From: Aquisphaera insulae
GTDB lineage: Bacteria > Planctomycetota > Planctomycetia > Isosphaerales > Isosphaeraceae
Direction: 5' to 3'
Length of the DNA: 41,366 nucleotides
Assembly: GCF_011064615.1 (NCBI RefSeq)
Contig: NZ_JAALJH010000082.1
Span: 1 to 41,366 of the forward strand
The notes beneath the pieces were generated by a model. It worked only from the letters and a program-made list of their open reading frames with translations, was not told the origin of the DNA and searched no databases. Shown one piece after another: positions 24,169 to 32,438 of this stretch (its first letter is position 1; every line of letters starts with the position of its first letter). The position numbers were made by a program, and so were the translations under genes.

Positions 24169-25164
24169 ATGAGCCAATCATTCGAACACGAGCAGACCGC
24201 GGCCCTCGCGGCCGTCCGTCAGGCCGCGCGGCTCTGCCAGTCGGTCCGCCGGGGGATCCGCCCGGAGGTGCTGGACAAGAAGGACAAGAGCCCCGTCACG
24301 GTGGCCGACTTCGGCAGCCAGGCCCTCGTCTGCCGGGCGCTCCTCGCGGCCTTCCCGGACGACCCGGTCATCGCCGAGGAAGACTCCGCGGAGCTCGGCG
24401 AGCCGGCGAACGCGGAGATCCTGGACCGGGTCCTGGCGCACGTCCGGGACGGTGGCGGCGATCCGAGCCTCGCCGACGCCACGGCCGACCAGGTCCGCGG
24501 CTGGATCGATCGCGGCGCCACGGCCGGGTATCGCGACCGCTTCTGGACCATCGATCCGATCGACGGGACCAAGGGCTTCCTCCGCAACGAGCAGTATGCC
24601 GTTGCGCTGGCGCTGGTCGTCGATGGCCAGGTCGTGGTGGGGGCGCTCGCGTGCCCGAACCTGGCGGAGCGAGGTGTCGTCTTCACCGCGGTCCGCGGCG
24701 GCGGGGCCTTCGCGATGCCGCTCGATGAGGCCGGATCGACGCCCGAGCCGATCGGCGTGAATGCCGCGGACGATCCGGGATCGACGCGATTCTGCGAGTC
24801 CGTGGAATCGGGCCACAGCGCGCACGGGGACGCGGCGGCCATCGCCGGGAAGCTCGGGATCTCCGCCCCGCCGATCCGGATGGACAGCCAGGCCAAGTAC
24901 GGGGTCGTCGCCCGGGGCCAGGCGGACATCTACCTCCGCATGCCCACCCGCGCCGACTACCGCGAGAAGATCTGGGACCATGCGGCCGGCGCGATCCTCA
25001 TCGAGGAGGCGGGCGGGACCGTCACCGACATCACCGGCCGTGCGCTGGAATTCCGGCACGGCCGGGAGCTGACCGTCAATCGGGGCGTCGTCGCCTCGAA
25101 CGGCCGGATCCACGACCGCGTCCTCCGGGCCATCGCGGACCTCGGGCTGATGCCTCCCCCTTGA
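24169..25164 (+). CDS. 3'(2'),5'-bisphosphate nucleotidase (HAL2/CysQ-like)
   Basis: A 331-residue member of the Li+-sensitive, Mg2+-dependent inositol-monophosphatase fold. It removes the 3'-phosphate from PAP or PAPS, which accumulate in sulphate assimilation. Visible metal-site elements are VTVADFG (D47), AEED (E70/E71), the signature WTIDPIDGTKGFLR (D129, D132) and KIWDHAAGAILIEEAGGTVTD (W269/D270). The long insertion between the two first elements fits the HAL2-type enzymes rather than the shorter E. coli CysQ. The ATG at 24169 has GGAG five bases upstream. It stands alone on the plus strand and converges on the lipoprotein gene. No cys genes are adjacent. Confidence 0.9.
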   Translation: MSQSFEHEQTAALAAVRQAARLCQSVRRGIRPEVLDKKDKSPVTVADFGSQALVCRALLAAFPDDPVIAEEDSAELGEPANAEILDRVLAHVRDGGGDPSLADATADQVRGWIDRGATAGYRDRFWTIDPIDGTKGFLRNEQYAVALALVVDGQVVVGALACPNLAERGVVFTAVRGGGAFAMPLDEAGSTPEPIGVNAADDPGSTRFCESVESGHSAHGDAAAIAGKLGISAPPIRMDSQAKYGVVARGQADIYLRMPTRADYREKIWDHAAGAILIEEAGGTVTDITGRALEFRHGRELTVNRGVVASNGRIHDRVLRAIADLGLMPPP

Positions 25165-25174
25165 AGCAGGCCGG

Positions 25175-25217
25175 GAGGGGCCGTCGACGAGTCGGACGAG
25201 CTGATCGCGGGCCCCTC
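25175..25217. terminator. Possible bidirectional terminator stem
   Basis: GAGGGGCC (25175-25182) pairs with GGCCCCTC (25210-25217) across a 27-nt loop. It lies in the gap between two convergent genes (nucleotidase stop at 25164, lipoprotein stop at 25243). There is no T-run. Position and strand-symmetry are the only arguments. Confidence 0.35.
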
Positions 25218-25242
25218 GGCCGCCTGGCTCGCCGACCTCGCC

Positions 25243-25500
25243 TCAGGGGGTCTTCGGCTGGGTGCTCGAAAGCGGCGAGGGCGATGCGTCCGGCATGTTC
25301 GCCGACGGGAACGGGCTGAACGGCGCGGGGGCGGGCGCGGCAGCCCCGGCCGCAGCCCCATTCCGCTCGATCGTGGGGGCACTCGGGAGCTGGACGGGCT
25401 CGTGCGGGACCCTGTCCTTGTGCCTCAGGTGGCCTCCCGTGCATCCCGAGACGAGCGTGAGGGCGGTCGTGAGCACAGCCAGCCGGGCCGTGGTCTTCAT
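25243..25500 (-). CDS. Small lipoprotein, 85 aa
   Basis: The N-terminus MKTTARLAVLTTALTLVSGC is a lipoprotein signal peptide with lipobox L-V-S-G-C, so Cys20 should be lipidated. The mature chain is short, starts TGGHLRHKDRVPHEP, and is otherwise Ala/Pro/Ser-rich and probably disordered. No domain is recognised. The ATG at 25500 has GGAGGA about nine bases upstream. Longer in-frame starts have no signal and are rejected. Likely promoter boxes lie at 25585-25612. It converges on the nucleotidase gene and is divergent from the CYTH gene. Confidence 0.75.
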   Translation of the reverse strand: MKTTARLAVLTTALTLVSGCTGGHLRHKDRVPHEPVQLPSAPTIERNGAAAGAAAPAPAPFSPFPSANMPDASPSPLSSTQPKTP

Positions 25501-25584
25501 GGGACGGTTCCTCCGTGAATGCATGATGTTCGCGAGGGCCGCCGGGTCGTGATGTGATGGGGCGGGTCGCGACGCGACGCCCAC

Positions 25585-25612
25585 AGCATATCGCGACGGC
25601 CGGATCTGAAAA
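25585..25612 (-). promoter_or_regulatory. Possible promoter of the lipoprotein gene
   Basis: On the minus strand TTTTCA (25612-25607) and TATGCT (25590-25585) are spaced by 16 bases. Each matches four of six consensus positions. The leader to the ATG at 25500 would be about 80 bases. Confidence 0.4.
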
Positions 25613-25711
25613 CCCGAATCCGGCTGGCGGGATCGGGTGCCGGTGGCGATGATGGCGGGCGGTGACGATCCGCGGGTGCCGGATCTTGCGGAGAGCACCG
25701 GGAGTCCCCTC

Positions 25712-26632
25712 ATGAGTCGTGCCTGGCCGTTCGCCGATCCGGAAGACACCGTGGCGATCACGCTCGATCGGATCCTGCAAGGGGCGTCCCCCCTGCTGCT
25801 GGTCACCCACGACCGCGAGGACGGCGCCTGGCAGTTCCTCGACGGCGAGCACGTCTTCGAGTCGGACGGCACGGCGGTGACCCTTGCGGAGATGGTCGCG
25901 TTCGACCCCAGCCTGGAGGCTCTCGCCGACCTCCCCGCCGGCTGGCGGGCCTGGCGGGGCCGCCCGGGCGAGCCCTGGCACCGTGCTGAAGGGGACCTTG
26001 GTGACGACCCGGCGCCCGTCCTGGAGGTGGACGGGGCTGGAACCGCGCCGGAGCCCGATCCCGCGGACAGCCCGGCCTTCCTCGCGTCGCGGAACATCGA
26101 GATCAAGGCGACGGTCGCGGACTACGAGGCCATGCGGACGGCCATCGAGTCGCTGGAGGACGTGGAGGGCGCGGCGGAGATCCTCGACCAGGAGGACATC
26201 TTCTACGAGGTGCCCTCCGGCCGGCTCAAGCTGCGGATCTTCCACGAGGCGGCGGGCGAGCTGATCCGCTACGATCGCGACGACGTCGCCGGGCCGAAGG
26301 CGTCCAGCTATGAGATCGCCCCGACCTCCGCGCCGCTGACGATGAAATCGATCCTCGACCGCGTGCTGACCGTCCGGGGGGCCGTCCGCAAGGAGAGGTG
26401 GCTCTACCGTGTCGGCCCGACGCGGATCCACCTCGACCGCGTGGAGGGCCTGGGCGATTTCCTCGAGCTCGAGGTCGTCCTCCGGCCCGATCAGCCCGAC
26501 CTGGAGGGGGCCCTCATCGCCGAGGAGCTGCTCACCCGGCTGGGCATCGAAGAGTCTCAGCTCGTGAGCGCTGCGTACATCGACCTGATCATGGACGACG
26601 AGGCGGGGGCCGACGGGGCAGCCCTTGGATGA
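25712..26632 (+). CDS. CYTH-domain protein with extra N-terminal domain, 306 aa
   Basis: Residues about 126-295 form a CYTH triphosphate-tunnel domain, the class IV adenylate cyclase / thiamine-triphosphatase superfamily. It starts RNIEIKATVADYEAM, where the ExExK motif appears as N-x-E-x-K. It continues DIFYEVPSGRLKLRIF, LIRYDRDD, VRKERWLYRVGPTRIHLDRVEGLGDFLELEVVL, the usual order of charged strands. The N-terminal 115 residues (WPFADPEDTVAITLDRIL, DREDGAWQFLDGEH, DPSLEALADLPAGWRAWRG) form a separate small domain I do not name. It occurs alone in some bacteria as far as I recall. The ATG at 25712 has GGGAG seven bases upstream. The TGA overlaps the ATG of the phosphatase gene (ATGA), so translation is probably coupled. 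The enzyme could act on a nucleotide, thiamine or polyphosphate. Confidence 0.8.
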   Translation: MSRAWPFADPEDTVAITLDRILQGASPLLLVTHDREDGAWQFLDGEHVFESDGTAVTLAEMVAFDPSLEALADLPAGWRAWRGRPGEPWHRAEGDLGDDPAPVLEVDGAGTAPEPDPADSPAFLASRNIEIKATVADYEAMRTAIESLEDVEGAAEILDQEDIFYEVPSGRLKLRIFHEAAGELIRYDRDDVAGPKASSYEIAPTSAPLTMKSILDRVLTVRGAVRKERWLYRVGPTRIHLDRVEGLGDFLELEVVLRPDQPDLEGALIAEELLTRLGIEESQLVSAAYIDLIMDDEAGADGAALG

Positions 26633-27390
26633 GGCTGGCCATCGCATTCGGACTCCTGGGTCTGACGATGATCGTCCTGGCCATGCGGCTCGCGTCCCAT
26701 TCATCGGGCGCGTGGTGCCTGGTGGTCGGGATCGAGGCGTACCTTGCGGCTTGCTTCCTCTCCCTCGCGGGGGTGTATGCCTCTCGCGAGGCTGGGGTTG
26801 ATGTCGAGGGGATCCTGGCGGGCTCCGGCTTGGGACTTCTCCTGCGGGTGATCCTGCTGCCCTACCTTGGCGTTGGCGTGATCGCCCTTTTCGCGGACCG
26901 CATGTTCGGCCGCAAGGGCCCGTTCCAGGCCGTGGCGCCGAGCCTCTATGTGGGGCGACTCCCGTTCCTGGACGAGCGCGGGCGACTTAAGGACGCGGGC
27001 ATCGACGCCGTCCTCAACCTCTGCTGCGAGTTCCCCCGCCTCTCCGGGATCCAGGCGGACCCGAGGTTCGAGACGGCCCTCGTGCCGATCCTCGACGGTT
27101 CGCCGCCGACCGACGCACAGCTCTCCGACGCACTCGATACGCTCGAGCGCTGGCATGCCGCCGGGCGTTGCACGCTGATCCATTGCGCCCAGGGGCACGG
27201 CCGGACGTCCACGATCGCGGCGGCGGCCCTCATCCGACTTGGCATAGCACGAACCGTGGCTGAGGCGCTCGAGATGCTCGCGGCCACGAGGCCCGGCGCA
27301 CGGCCCTCGGCCTCGCAACGGGCGGCCCTGGTGGCGTACGTCTCGAGGATGTCAGGGTGCGGAGGGGGCGAAGGGCATGATAGGGAATGA
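26629..27390 (+). CDS. Membrane-anchored dual-specificity protein phosphatase
   Basis: A 253-residue protein. About residues 2-20, 27-50 and 62-88 are hydrophobic helices, giving three predicted membrane segments. The C-terminal half (about 105-240) is a cytosolic DSP/PTP domain: SLYVGRLP, DAVLNLCCEF, then the P-loop HCAQGHGRTS (C186-x5-R192) as nucleophile and phosphate-binding arginine. D156 in VPILDGSPP is a candidate general acid. It should remove phosphate from Tyr, Ser/Thr or a phosphoinositide-like lipid; PTPMT1-type phosphatases act on lipid substrates, so the substrate is open. The start overlaps the CYTH stop by four bases. Its last 39 bases overlap the end of the kinase-TPR gene on the other strand. 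Confidence 0.85.
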   Translation: MRLAIAFGLLGLTMIVLAMRLASHSSGAWCLVVGIEAYLAACFLSLAGVYASREAGVDVEGILAGSGLGLLLRVILLPYLGVGVIALFADRMFGRKGPFQAVAPSLYVGRLPFLDERGRLKDAGIDAVLNLCCEFPRLSGIQADPRFETALVPILDGSPPTDAQLSDALDTLERWHAAGRCTLIHCAQGHGRTSTIAAAALIRLGIARTVAEALEMLAATRPGARPSASQRAALVAYVSRMSGCGGGEGHDRE

Positions 27391-30300
27391 AACGTCCCGC
27401 ATCAGGGACTGGAAATCCTCCCGATCGCGGAGGCTGTCCAGGGCCGGTTCGTTGAGGTACTGTCCCAGATTGCGAATGCCGAGCTCGGCGGCTCGGCGCA
27501 GCAGGGCGACGGCGGCCTCTCCCTCCCGGGCGGAGTCGACGCGCGTCGTGGTCGACATCAGGGCGCGGCAGCACGCCAGGTGGTAGGCCGCCAGGTCCTC
27601 GGTATTCGCATCCGGCGAGAGGATCTCGACGGCCTTCTTCCATTCCGCCGAGGCGGACGCGGTGTCGCCCTCGGCGGAATGGACCTGGCCCAGCCGCAGC
27701 AGGCTGACGCCCTTCAGGAGTCGCGGCATCGCGTCCTTCGACCCGTCGCGTAGGAACGGCTCGAGGATCTCCAGGACGCGTTCGCAGGATCGCCGGGCGT
27801 CTGCGGACTTGCCCAGGCGGAGGTCGGCGGTTGCCGAGTCGACCAGGCAGCGAGCCAGGCGATTGGCGTTCGCGGCGGCGGATGCGGGTGAGGACTCACC
27901 CGCCAGCTTCTCGCAGATGGCCAGCTCCTCGGCGAATCTCCGTGTAGCCTCCGCCGAACTCCCCTCGGCGAGCGCGTCCATGCCCGCGGCGTTCAGGCAT
28001 GAGGCCAGTTCCTTCTGGTACTCGACGAAGGAAGGATCCTGGCTGGTCAGCTTCCGCCACAGTGCCAGGGCCTCGACTTGCAAGGACCTCGCCTCGGGTA
28101 TCTGACCGATGCCCGCAAGCACGATGCTGAGATTGTTCAGGGTGGACGCCAGGACGTAGAAGGCTTCCGCGGAGGCCTTCCCCTCGCGGGCGAGCTCTCG
28201 GTAGATCGCGATGGCCTCGCGATAGGCGGGGGCCGCTCCCAGGGGGCGGGCCGAGGCTTTGAGGATGTCCCCGGAGATGAGGAGGCTGGCCGCCAGATGA
28301 TTGCGGAACTCGGAGCGCATCGGATTCCGCTCGACGAGCCCCCGGAGGATGGACGTCGCCTCTCGGATGGCCGTCAGACCTTGCTCGATGTGGCCGGTCA
28401 GCGAAAGGAGCGGGGCGAGGTTGAGCAGGCTGAGGGAGAGGTGATCTGCATACAGGACGACCTCCGGATGGGAGGCGAATAACTTGCGGTTCAGGGCCAC
28501 GCTCTCGCGGTGGGAGGCGATCGCGTCGTCGGACCGGACCATGCTCTCCTGAAGGATGCCCAGGTTGGTGAGATTCGCGGAGAGGTCCTTGGTGTACTCG
28601 GCGATCTCGGGATGGTTGGCGGCGAGCTTCCGCCGGATCGTCAGCGCCTCGAGATACGAGTCGAGGGCCTCTTGTTGCCGCCCGACCTGAGACTGGACGA
28701 GCCCGAGGTTGGAGAGGCTGTCCGCGACCCAGTCCCTGAAGTCGTCGACGGCGGGATGGTCGGCGGCGAGCTTGCGGCGGATGGCGAGTGCCTGTCGGTG
28801 GGAAGCCATCGCGTCGTCGGATCGGCCGGCTCGGCCATGGAGCAGTCCGATGGCGTCGTGCACGCCAGCCACATCGACGCGGAAGGCCGTGACGGCGGGG
28901 TTGGCGGTGGCCAGCTTCGCCCGGTGCTCGAGCGCGTCGCGATAGGACGCCAGGGCGGCTTCGACCTGGCCCGCCTCGATGAGCACATGGCCGATGAGAT
29001 ACTCGCTGGTCGCGAGCTGGCCGAGGCGTTCGACGGAGTCGGGCCGGGCCGCCGCGAGCTTCCGCCGGATATCCAGCGCCTCGCGATGGGTCGCGATCGC
29101 CTCCGGTGTGCGACCCAGCTCGGACCGGATGACGGCGATGTCCTTGAGGGTGGAAGCGACGTGGTCGAGGGGCTCGGCCGATTCGGGGGATTCCGCGGCG
29201 AGCCGTCGACGCAGGGCCAGGGCCTCGAGGCAGACCTCGAGGGCGTTAGTCAGTTCGCCGCGGGCGCGAAACGCCCGGCCGGAAGCGATCAGGGTCGAGG
29301 CCAGGACCTCGCGAGCCGGCGCGGGGGCGGTCGGTGCGAACGCCAGCGCGGAGGCCAGGCGACGAGCTTCATCGAACGCCGCGAGTTCGAAGGTCCTCTC
29401 GCCGGTCGTCCCGGCGAGGCTCCCGGTCGCGATGAGGCTCCTCACCAGATCGAGCGCGATGTCCGCGTCGGCCCCGTCGGCCAGCTCGCGGCGGATGGCC
29501 AGGGCCTTGCGGTGGACGGCGAGCGCCTCCGGCTTGTCGCCGATCTTGTCCGTCAGATCGCCGAGCTCCGCATAGGACTGGGCGAGGACGGCCCGCGAAG
29601 GGCGGTCGGCCTGACCGCGGAGGAGCGATTCGAGCCGCTCGTAGAACCCGGCCGCGGAGCGGAGGAGCTTGTTGCGCAGGCCGACCAGCTCCTTGCCCTT
29701 GAGCATCTCGTCCTCGGTGACGGCGGCCTGGAACGAGCGGATCGCGGACCGGGCGAGCTCGAACCGCGCCTGGACCCGCTCGTTGGCCTCGCGGAGCCCG
29801 GCATTCGCGGACGCCTCGCGCTCGTTGGCGCTGAGCAGCTCGACGTTCTTCGCCTCGAGGCGAACATTGGCGCGAGACTGGACCGCGAGCATCCCGAGCA
29901 GCCCGGCGATGGCCATGAGGACCGCGGCCGCCCCGCCGATCGCCGCGGCGCGATTGCGCCTCAGCCAGCGTCGTAATCGGGCGACGGCCGGCTCCGTCCA
30001 TGCGGAGACCGGCTCGTCGGCCGCCCATCGCTCGACGTCGTTGGCCAGCGCCCGCGCCGTGGGATAGCGGTCCTCCGGGCGCGTGGCCATCGCCTTCAGG
30101 CAGACGGCCTCCAGCGCCTTCTCGACCGCGGGGGAGACCCGGGCCGGCGGAGGGAACGAACCGAGCTGGACGTCGCGGATCACCGCGAGGGGGTCAGGCC
30201 CCTCGAAGGGGGCCTTCCCGGTCAGCAGGCAGTAGAGGGTCGCGCCCAGGCTGTACACGTCGGATCGCGGGCCGAGCCGGTCGATGTCCCCGGCCGCCTG

Positions 30301-31305
30301 CTCCGGGCTCATGTAGGCCGGAGTGCCGATGACGGACCCGGGCAGAGTCTCCGCGCTCCCGCTGGCCGACGACGGCAGCACCGGCCGTTCCCCAGAGCCG
30401 GGCTCGACGTCGGGCCGGCCCATCGGCTTCGCCAGTCCCCAGTCGATGACCAGGGTCTCGCCATGTTTCCCGACGATCACGTTGCCGGGCTTGAGGTCGC
30501 GATGGAGCACCCCCCGGCCGTGCGCGTAGTCGATCGCGTTGCAGACGTCCACGAACCGCCGAAGGAGTTCGCGGAGCTCCAGCGATCGGCGGCCGGGATC
30601 GCTCCGGTTCGCCTCATCCGCGTGGAAAGCCCCGATGGCCTCCTTGAGCGAGTCCCCCTTGATGAACCGCATCGCATAGTAGGGCCGGCCGCCGCCATAG
30701 GTCCCCAGGCCGTAGACCGGGACGATGCCGGGATGCTCGAGCCCCCCGGTGATCTCCGCCTCGATCAGGAATCGCTGGCGGCTGGTCGGATCGTCGGCAT
30801 GATGGTCGAGGATCTGCTTCAGGGCCACCTCGCGGTTCAGCTCGGAGTCGATCGCCACGAAGACCGCGCCCAGGCCGCCGCGTGCGTGCGGCCGGAGGAC
30901 GCGGAATCGCTGGCCGTCGCCGGTGGCCGAACCGACGGAGTAGACGGCATGCGGTCCAGGTCGGCTCGCTTCCGTCGCGGGCCCCGAGGGCACGTGGCCG
31001 AGCGTCGCCTCCAGGTCCGGGTCGCCGATCGCGAGCAGAGATTCCCTCGTCGAGGCCCCGGCCGACATCGCTCCCAGGCTCCTCGTCGAATCGCCGCCGT
31101 GGCGCCTCAGCATCCGCTCCGCCAGGGCTTCGACCGCACGCCGATCATCCGCATCCATGATGCCGCTGCCAACCATCTGATCGGCCAGGCTGCGGGACTT
31201 GTCGAGCCTCCGGGCCCGGAAGGCGGCCACGAGCTGTTCCCGGTCGATCAGGCCGTTCTGGAGCGCGAGCAGGCCGAAAATGAGCTGAATCTCGGCGGAC
31301 GGCAT
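27352..31305 (-). CDS. Membrane Ser/Thr kinase with long TPR tail, 1317 aa
   Basis: Order of parts: N-terminal helical region (residues 1-125), protein kinase domain (about 133-425), membrane helix (about 453-475), coiled coil (about 478-515), then about 700 residues of tetratricopeptide repeats with units like EALDSYLEALTIRRKLAAN. Kinase motifs: glycine loop ARGGLGAVFVA, K163 (EVALKQIL), HRDLKPGN with H268/D270, IDWG (288-290) in place of DFG, and GTPAYMSPEQAA. DWG is frequent in planctomycetal kinases as I recall. The ATG at 31305 has GGAGG six bases upstream, and an upstream GTG is less likely. The kinase faces the cytosol and the TPR tail the other side, typical of Planctomycetes. Its 3' end overlaps the phosphatase gene's 3' end by 39 bp. 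Confidence 0.9.
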   Translation of the reverse strand: MPSAEIQLIFGLLALQNGLIDREQLVAAFRARRLDKSRSLADQMVGSGIMDADDRRAVEALAERMLRRHGGDSTRSLGAMSAGASTRESLLAIGDPDLEATLGHVPSGPATEASRPGPHAVYSVGSATGDGQRFRVLRPHARGGLGAVFVAIDSELNREVALKQILDHHADDPTSRQRFLIEAEITGGLEHPGIVPVYGLGTYGGGRPYYAMRFIKGDSLKEAIGAFHADEANRSDPGRRSLELRELLRRFVDVCNAIDYAHGRGVLHRDLKPGNVIVGKHGETLVIDWGLAKPMGRPDVEPGSGERPVLPSSASGSAETLPGSVIGTPAYMSPEQAAGDIDRLGPRSDVYSLGATLYCLLTGKAPFEGPDPLAVIRDVQLGSFPPPARVSPAVEKALEAVCLKAMATRPEDRYPTARALANDVERWAADEPVSAWTEPAVARLRRWLRRNRAAAIGGAAAVLMAIAGLLGMLAVQSRANVRLEAKNVELLSANEREASANAGLREANERVQARFELARSAIRSFQAAVTEDEMLKGKELVGLRNKLLRSAAGFYERLESLLRGQADRPSRAVLAQSYAELGDLTDKIGDKPEALAVHRKALAIRRELADGADADIALDLVRSLIATGSLAGTTGERTFELAAFDEARRLASALAFAPTAPAPAREVLASTLIASGRAFRARGELTNALEVCLEALALRRRLAAESPESAEPLDHVASTLKDIAVIRSELGRTPEAIATHREALDIRRKLAAARPDSVERLGQLATSEYLIGHVLIEAGQVEAALASYRDALEHRAKLATANPAVTAFRVDVAGVHDAIGLLHGRAGRSDDAMASHRQALAIRRKLAADHPAVDDFRDWVADSLSNLGLVQSQVGRQQEALDSYLEALTIRRKLAANHPEIAEYTKDLSANLTNLGILQESMVRSDDAIASHRESVALNRKLFASHPEVVLYADHLSLSLLNLAPLLSLTGHIEQGLTAIREATSILRGLVERNPMRSEFRNHLAASLLISGDILKASARPLGAAPAYREAIAIYRELAREGKASAEAFYVLASTLNNLSIVLAGIGQIPEARSLQVEALALWRKLTSQDPSFVEYQKELASCLNAAGMDALAEGSSAEATRRFAEELAICEKLAGESSPASAAANANRLARCLVDSATADLRLGKSADARRSCERVLEILEPFLRDGSKDAMPRLLKGVSLLRLGQVHSAEGDTASASAEWKKAVEILSPDANTEDLAAYHLACCRALMSTTTRVDSAREGEAAVALLRRAAELGIRNLGQYLNEPALDSLRDREDFQSLMRDVSFPIMPFAPSAP

Positions 31306-31465
31306 TCGGATCCTCCGGCTCACGACGACGCGATATGGGCAGATGGCATCATGGCATGGGGGATCTTAACCCCTATACATCGCCCCGGTCGAGTCTCCGA
31401 CGCCGACCGCCTGCGACGCGATGGACAGCCCCCCTCGGCGGGCACGGCGCGAATTTCGAAACGAA

Positions 31466-31495
31466 GACGGCCGGGCCCGCGAAGGCCCGGCCGTC
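31466..31495 (-). terminator. Terminator of His-rich protein gene
   Basis: GACGGCCGGGCC (31466-31477) pairs perfectly with GGCCCGGCCGTC (31484-31495) over 12 bp with a 6-nt loop. On the minus strand it follows the His-rich gene stop (31515) by 20 bases, and the sequence after the stem is TTCGTTTCG, moderately T-rich. Confidence 0.7.
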
Positions 31496-31514
31496 GCCGA
31501 AATCGCGAGATCAC

Positions 31515-31724
31515 TCACTTGTGGGAGTGCTCGTGCGCGGTCTTCGAGTGGCCGTGGGCCTTCTCGCTGTGCGAGTGGGCCGAGCTGGCATGCTGCTTGG
31601 CCTTGTCGTGCTCGCCGATCTCGTGGTGATGGGCGGCCTGGTGATGGTGATGTGCCGCCGCGGCGTGGCGTGCGGCCGCCTCGTGATGATGCTCCGTGGA
31701 GGCGTGCTTCCCCTTGTCGGCCAT
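31515..31724 (-). CDS. Histidine-rich small protein, 69 aa
   Basis: The product starts MADKGKHASTEHHHEAAARHA and continues with repeated HHH, AAxxHHHH and EH runs. About a quarter to a third of residues are His, the rest mostly Ala, Lys, Glu and Ser. No hydrophobic segment or signal peptide is present. Similar small His/Ala/Lys-rich proteins occur in Proteobacteria and Planctomycetes, often linked to stress, but no role is established. Metal storage or buffering (Ni, Zn, Cu) is inferred from composition only. The ATG at 31724 has GGAG seven bases upstream. A strong terminator follows at 31466-31495. Confidence 0.8.
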   Translation of the reverse strand: MADKGKHASTEHHHEAAARHAAAAHHHHQAAHHHEIGEHDKAKQHASSAHSHSEKAHGHSKTAHEHSHK

Positions 31725-31954
31725 GTCGTTTCTCCTGGCTGAGGTGGCTGCGGGATGGGGCACACGGGCGGAAGTCGGCCGGGCCCACCCCGGCCGCTAG
31801 AGGCAGCAACGGACGTGCCGGCCCCGGCCCGATCGGCGAAGATCTCGATCGTGAGATCAAGATTTAACCACGTTAAGCAATTCTGTGGCACGGTCGGCCC
31901 AGGCTGCCCCGGCAGTCCGGATTGCCGTGGCACCTCGGCCGACGAGGCCGGGCC

Positions 31955-32362
31955 TCACCTCCGCGGGATGATCCAGCATGAATCATGAAATTGCATGCCG
32001 ATGTGGGGATAGTATTCGCGGGCCTTGGGGGCGGCCAGGAGGATGAGCGTGGTCTTCAGGCCCGCAGCCTCGTGGGTGAGCCGGATCAATTCCCTGCCGA
32101 TCCCCTGGCGCTGGTAGGCGACGTCCACGGCCAGGTCGGAGAGATAGGTGCAGAACTGGAAGTCGGACAGGGCCCGGGAGATGCCGACCAGGCGGCCGGC
32201 GTCGCGCGCGGTGATGAGGACGTCCGCCTTCTCGAGCATCCCGAGCATGGCCTCCGGGTCGTCCACCGGCCGGCGCTCGGCCAGGGTCGAACGCTCGAGG
32301 AGGTCGACGAAGTCCGCGGGGGTCAGGCCCGGATAGCTCTCGCGCTGGTAGGTCAGGTCCAT
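31955..32362 (-). CDS. GNAT-family N-acetyltransferase, 135 aa
   Basis: A compact acetyl-CoA-dependent acyltransferase. The core motif A region is CTYLSDLAVDVAYQRQGIGRELIRLTHEAAG, where Q-R-Q-G-I-G-R forms the pyrophosphate-binding loop (R/Q-x-x-G-x-G/A). The central strand is VLITARDAGRLVGISRAL, and the C-terminal part KAREYYPHIGMQFHDSCWIIPRR is the usual end (Y-x-x-G-F-x region). The acyl acceptor is unknown. The ATG at 32362 has only a weak GGGA upstream. A 12-bp hairpin (32396-32426) lies just before it and could separate it from the galactosidase gene on the same strand. Confidence 0.85.
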   Translation of the reverse strand: MDLTYQRESYPGLTPADFVDLLERSTLAERRPVDDPEAMLGMLEKADVLITARDAGRLVGISRALSDFQFCTYLSDLAVDVAYQRQGIGRELIRLTHEAAGLKTTLILLAAPKAREYYPHIGMQFHDSCWIIPRR

Positions 32363-32395
32363 CTCGATCGTTTTTCCCTGGGAGGTTGATGAGGC

Positions 32396-32426
32396 CGCCC
32401 CGGCGCCATCGCAGGGCGCCGGGGCG
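32396..32426 (-). terminator. Perfect 12-bp hairpin after alpha-galactosidase gene
   Basis: CGCCCCGGCGCC (32396-32407) pairs with GGCGCCGGGGCG (32415-32426) with a 7-nt loop. It begins 12 bases past the alpha-galactosidase stop on the minus strand. No T-run follows, so it may terminate by stem strength or reduce read-through into the GNAT gene. Confidence 0.55.
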
Positions 32427-32438
32427 AGGAGTCGCGGT

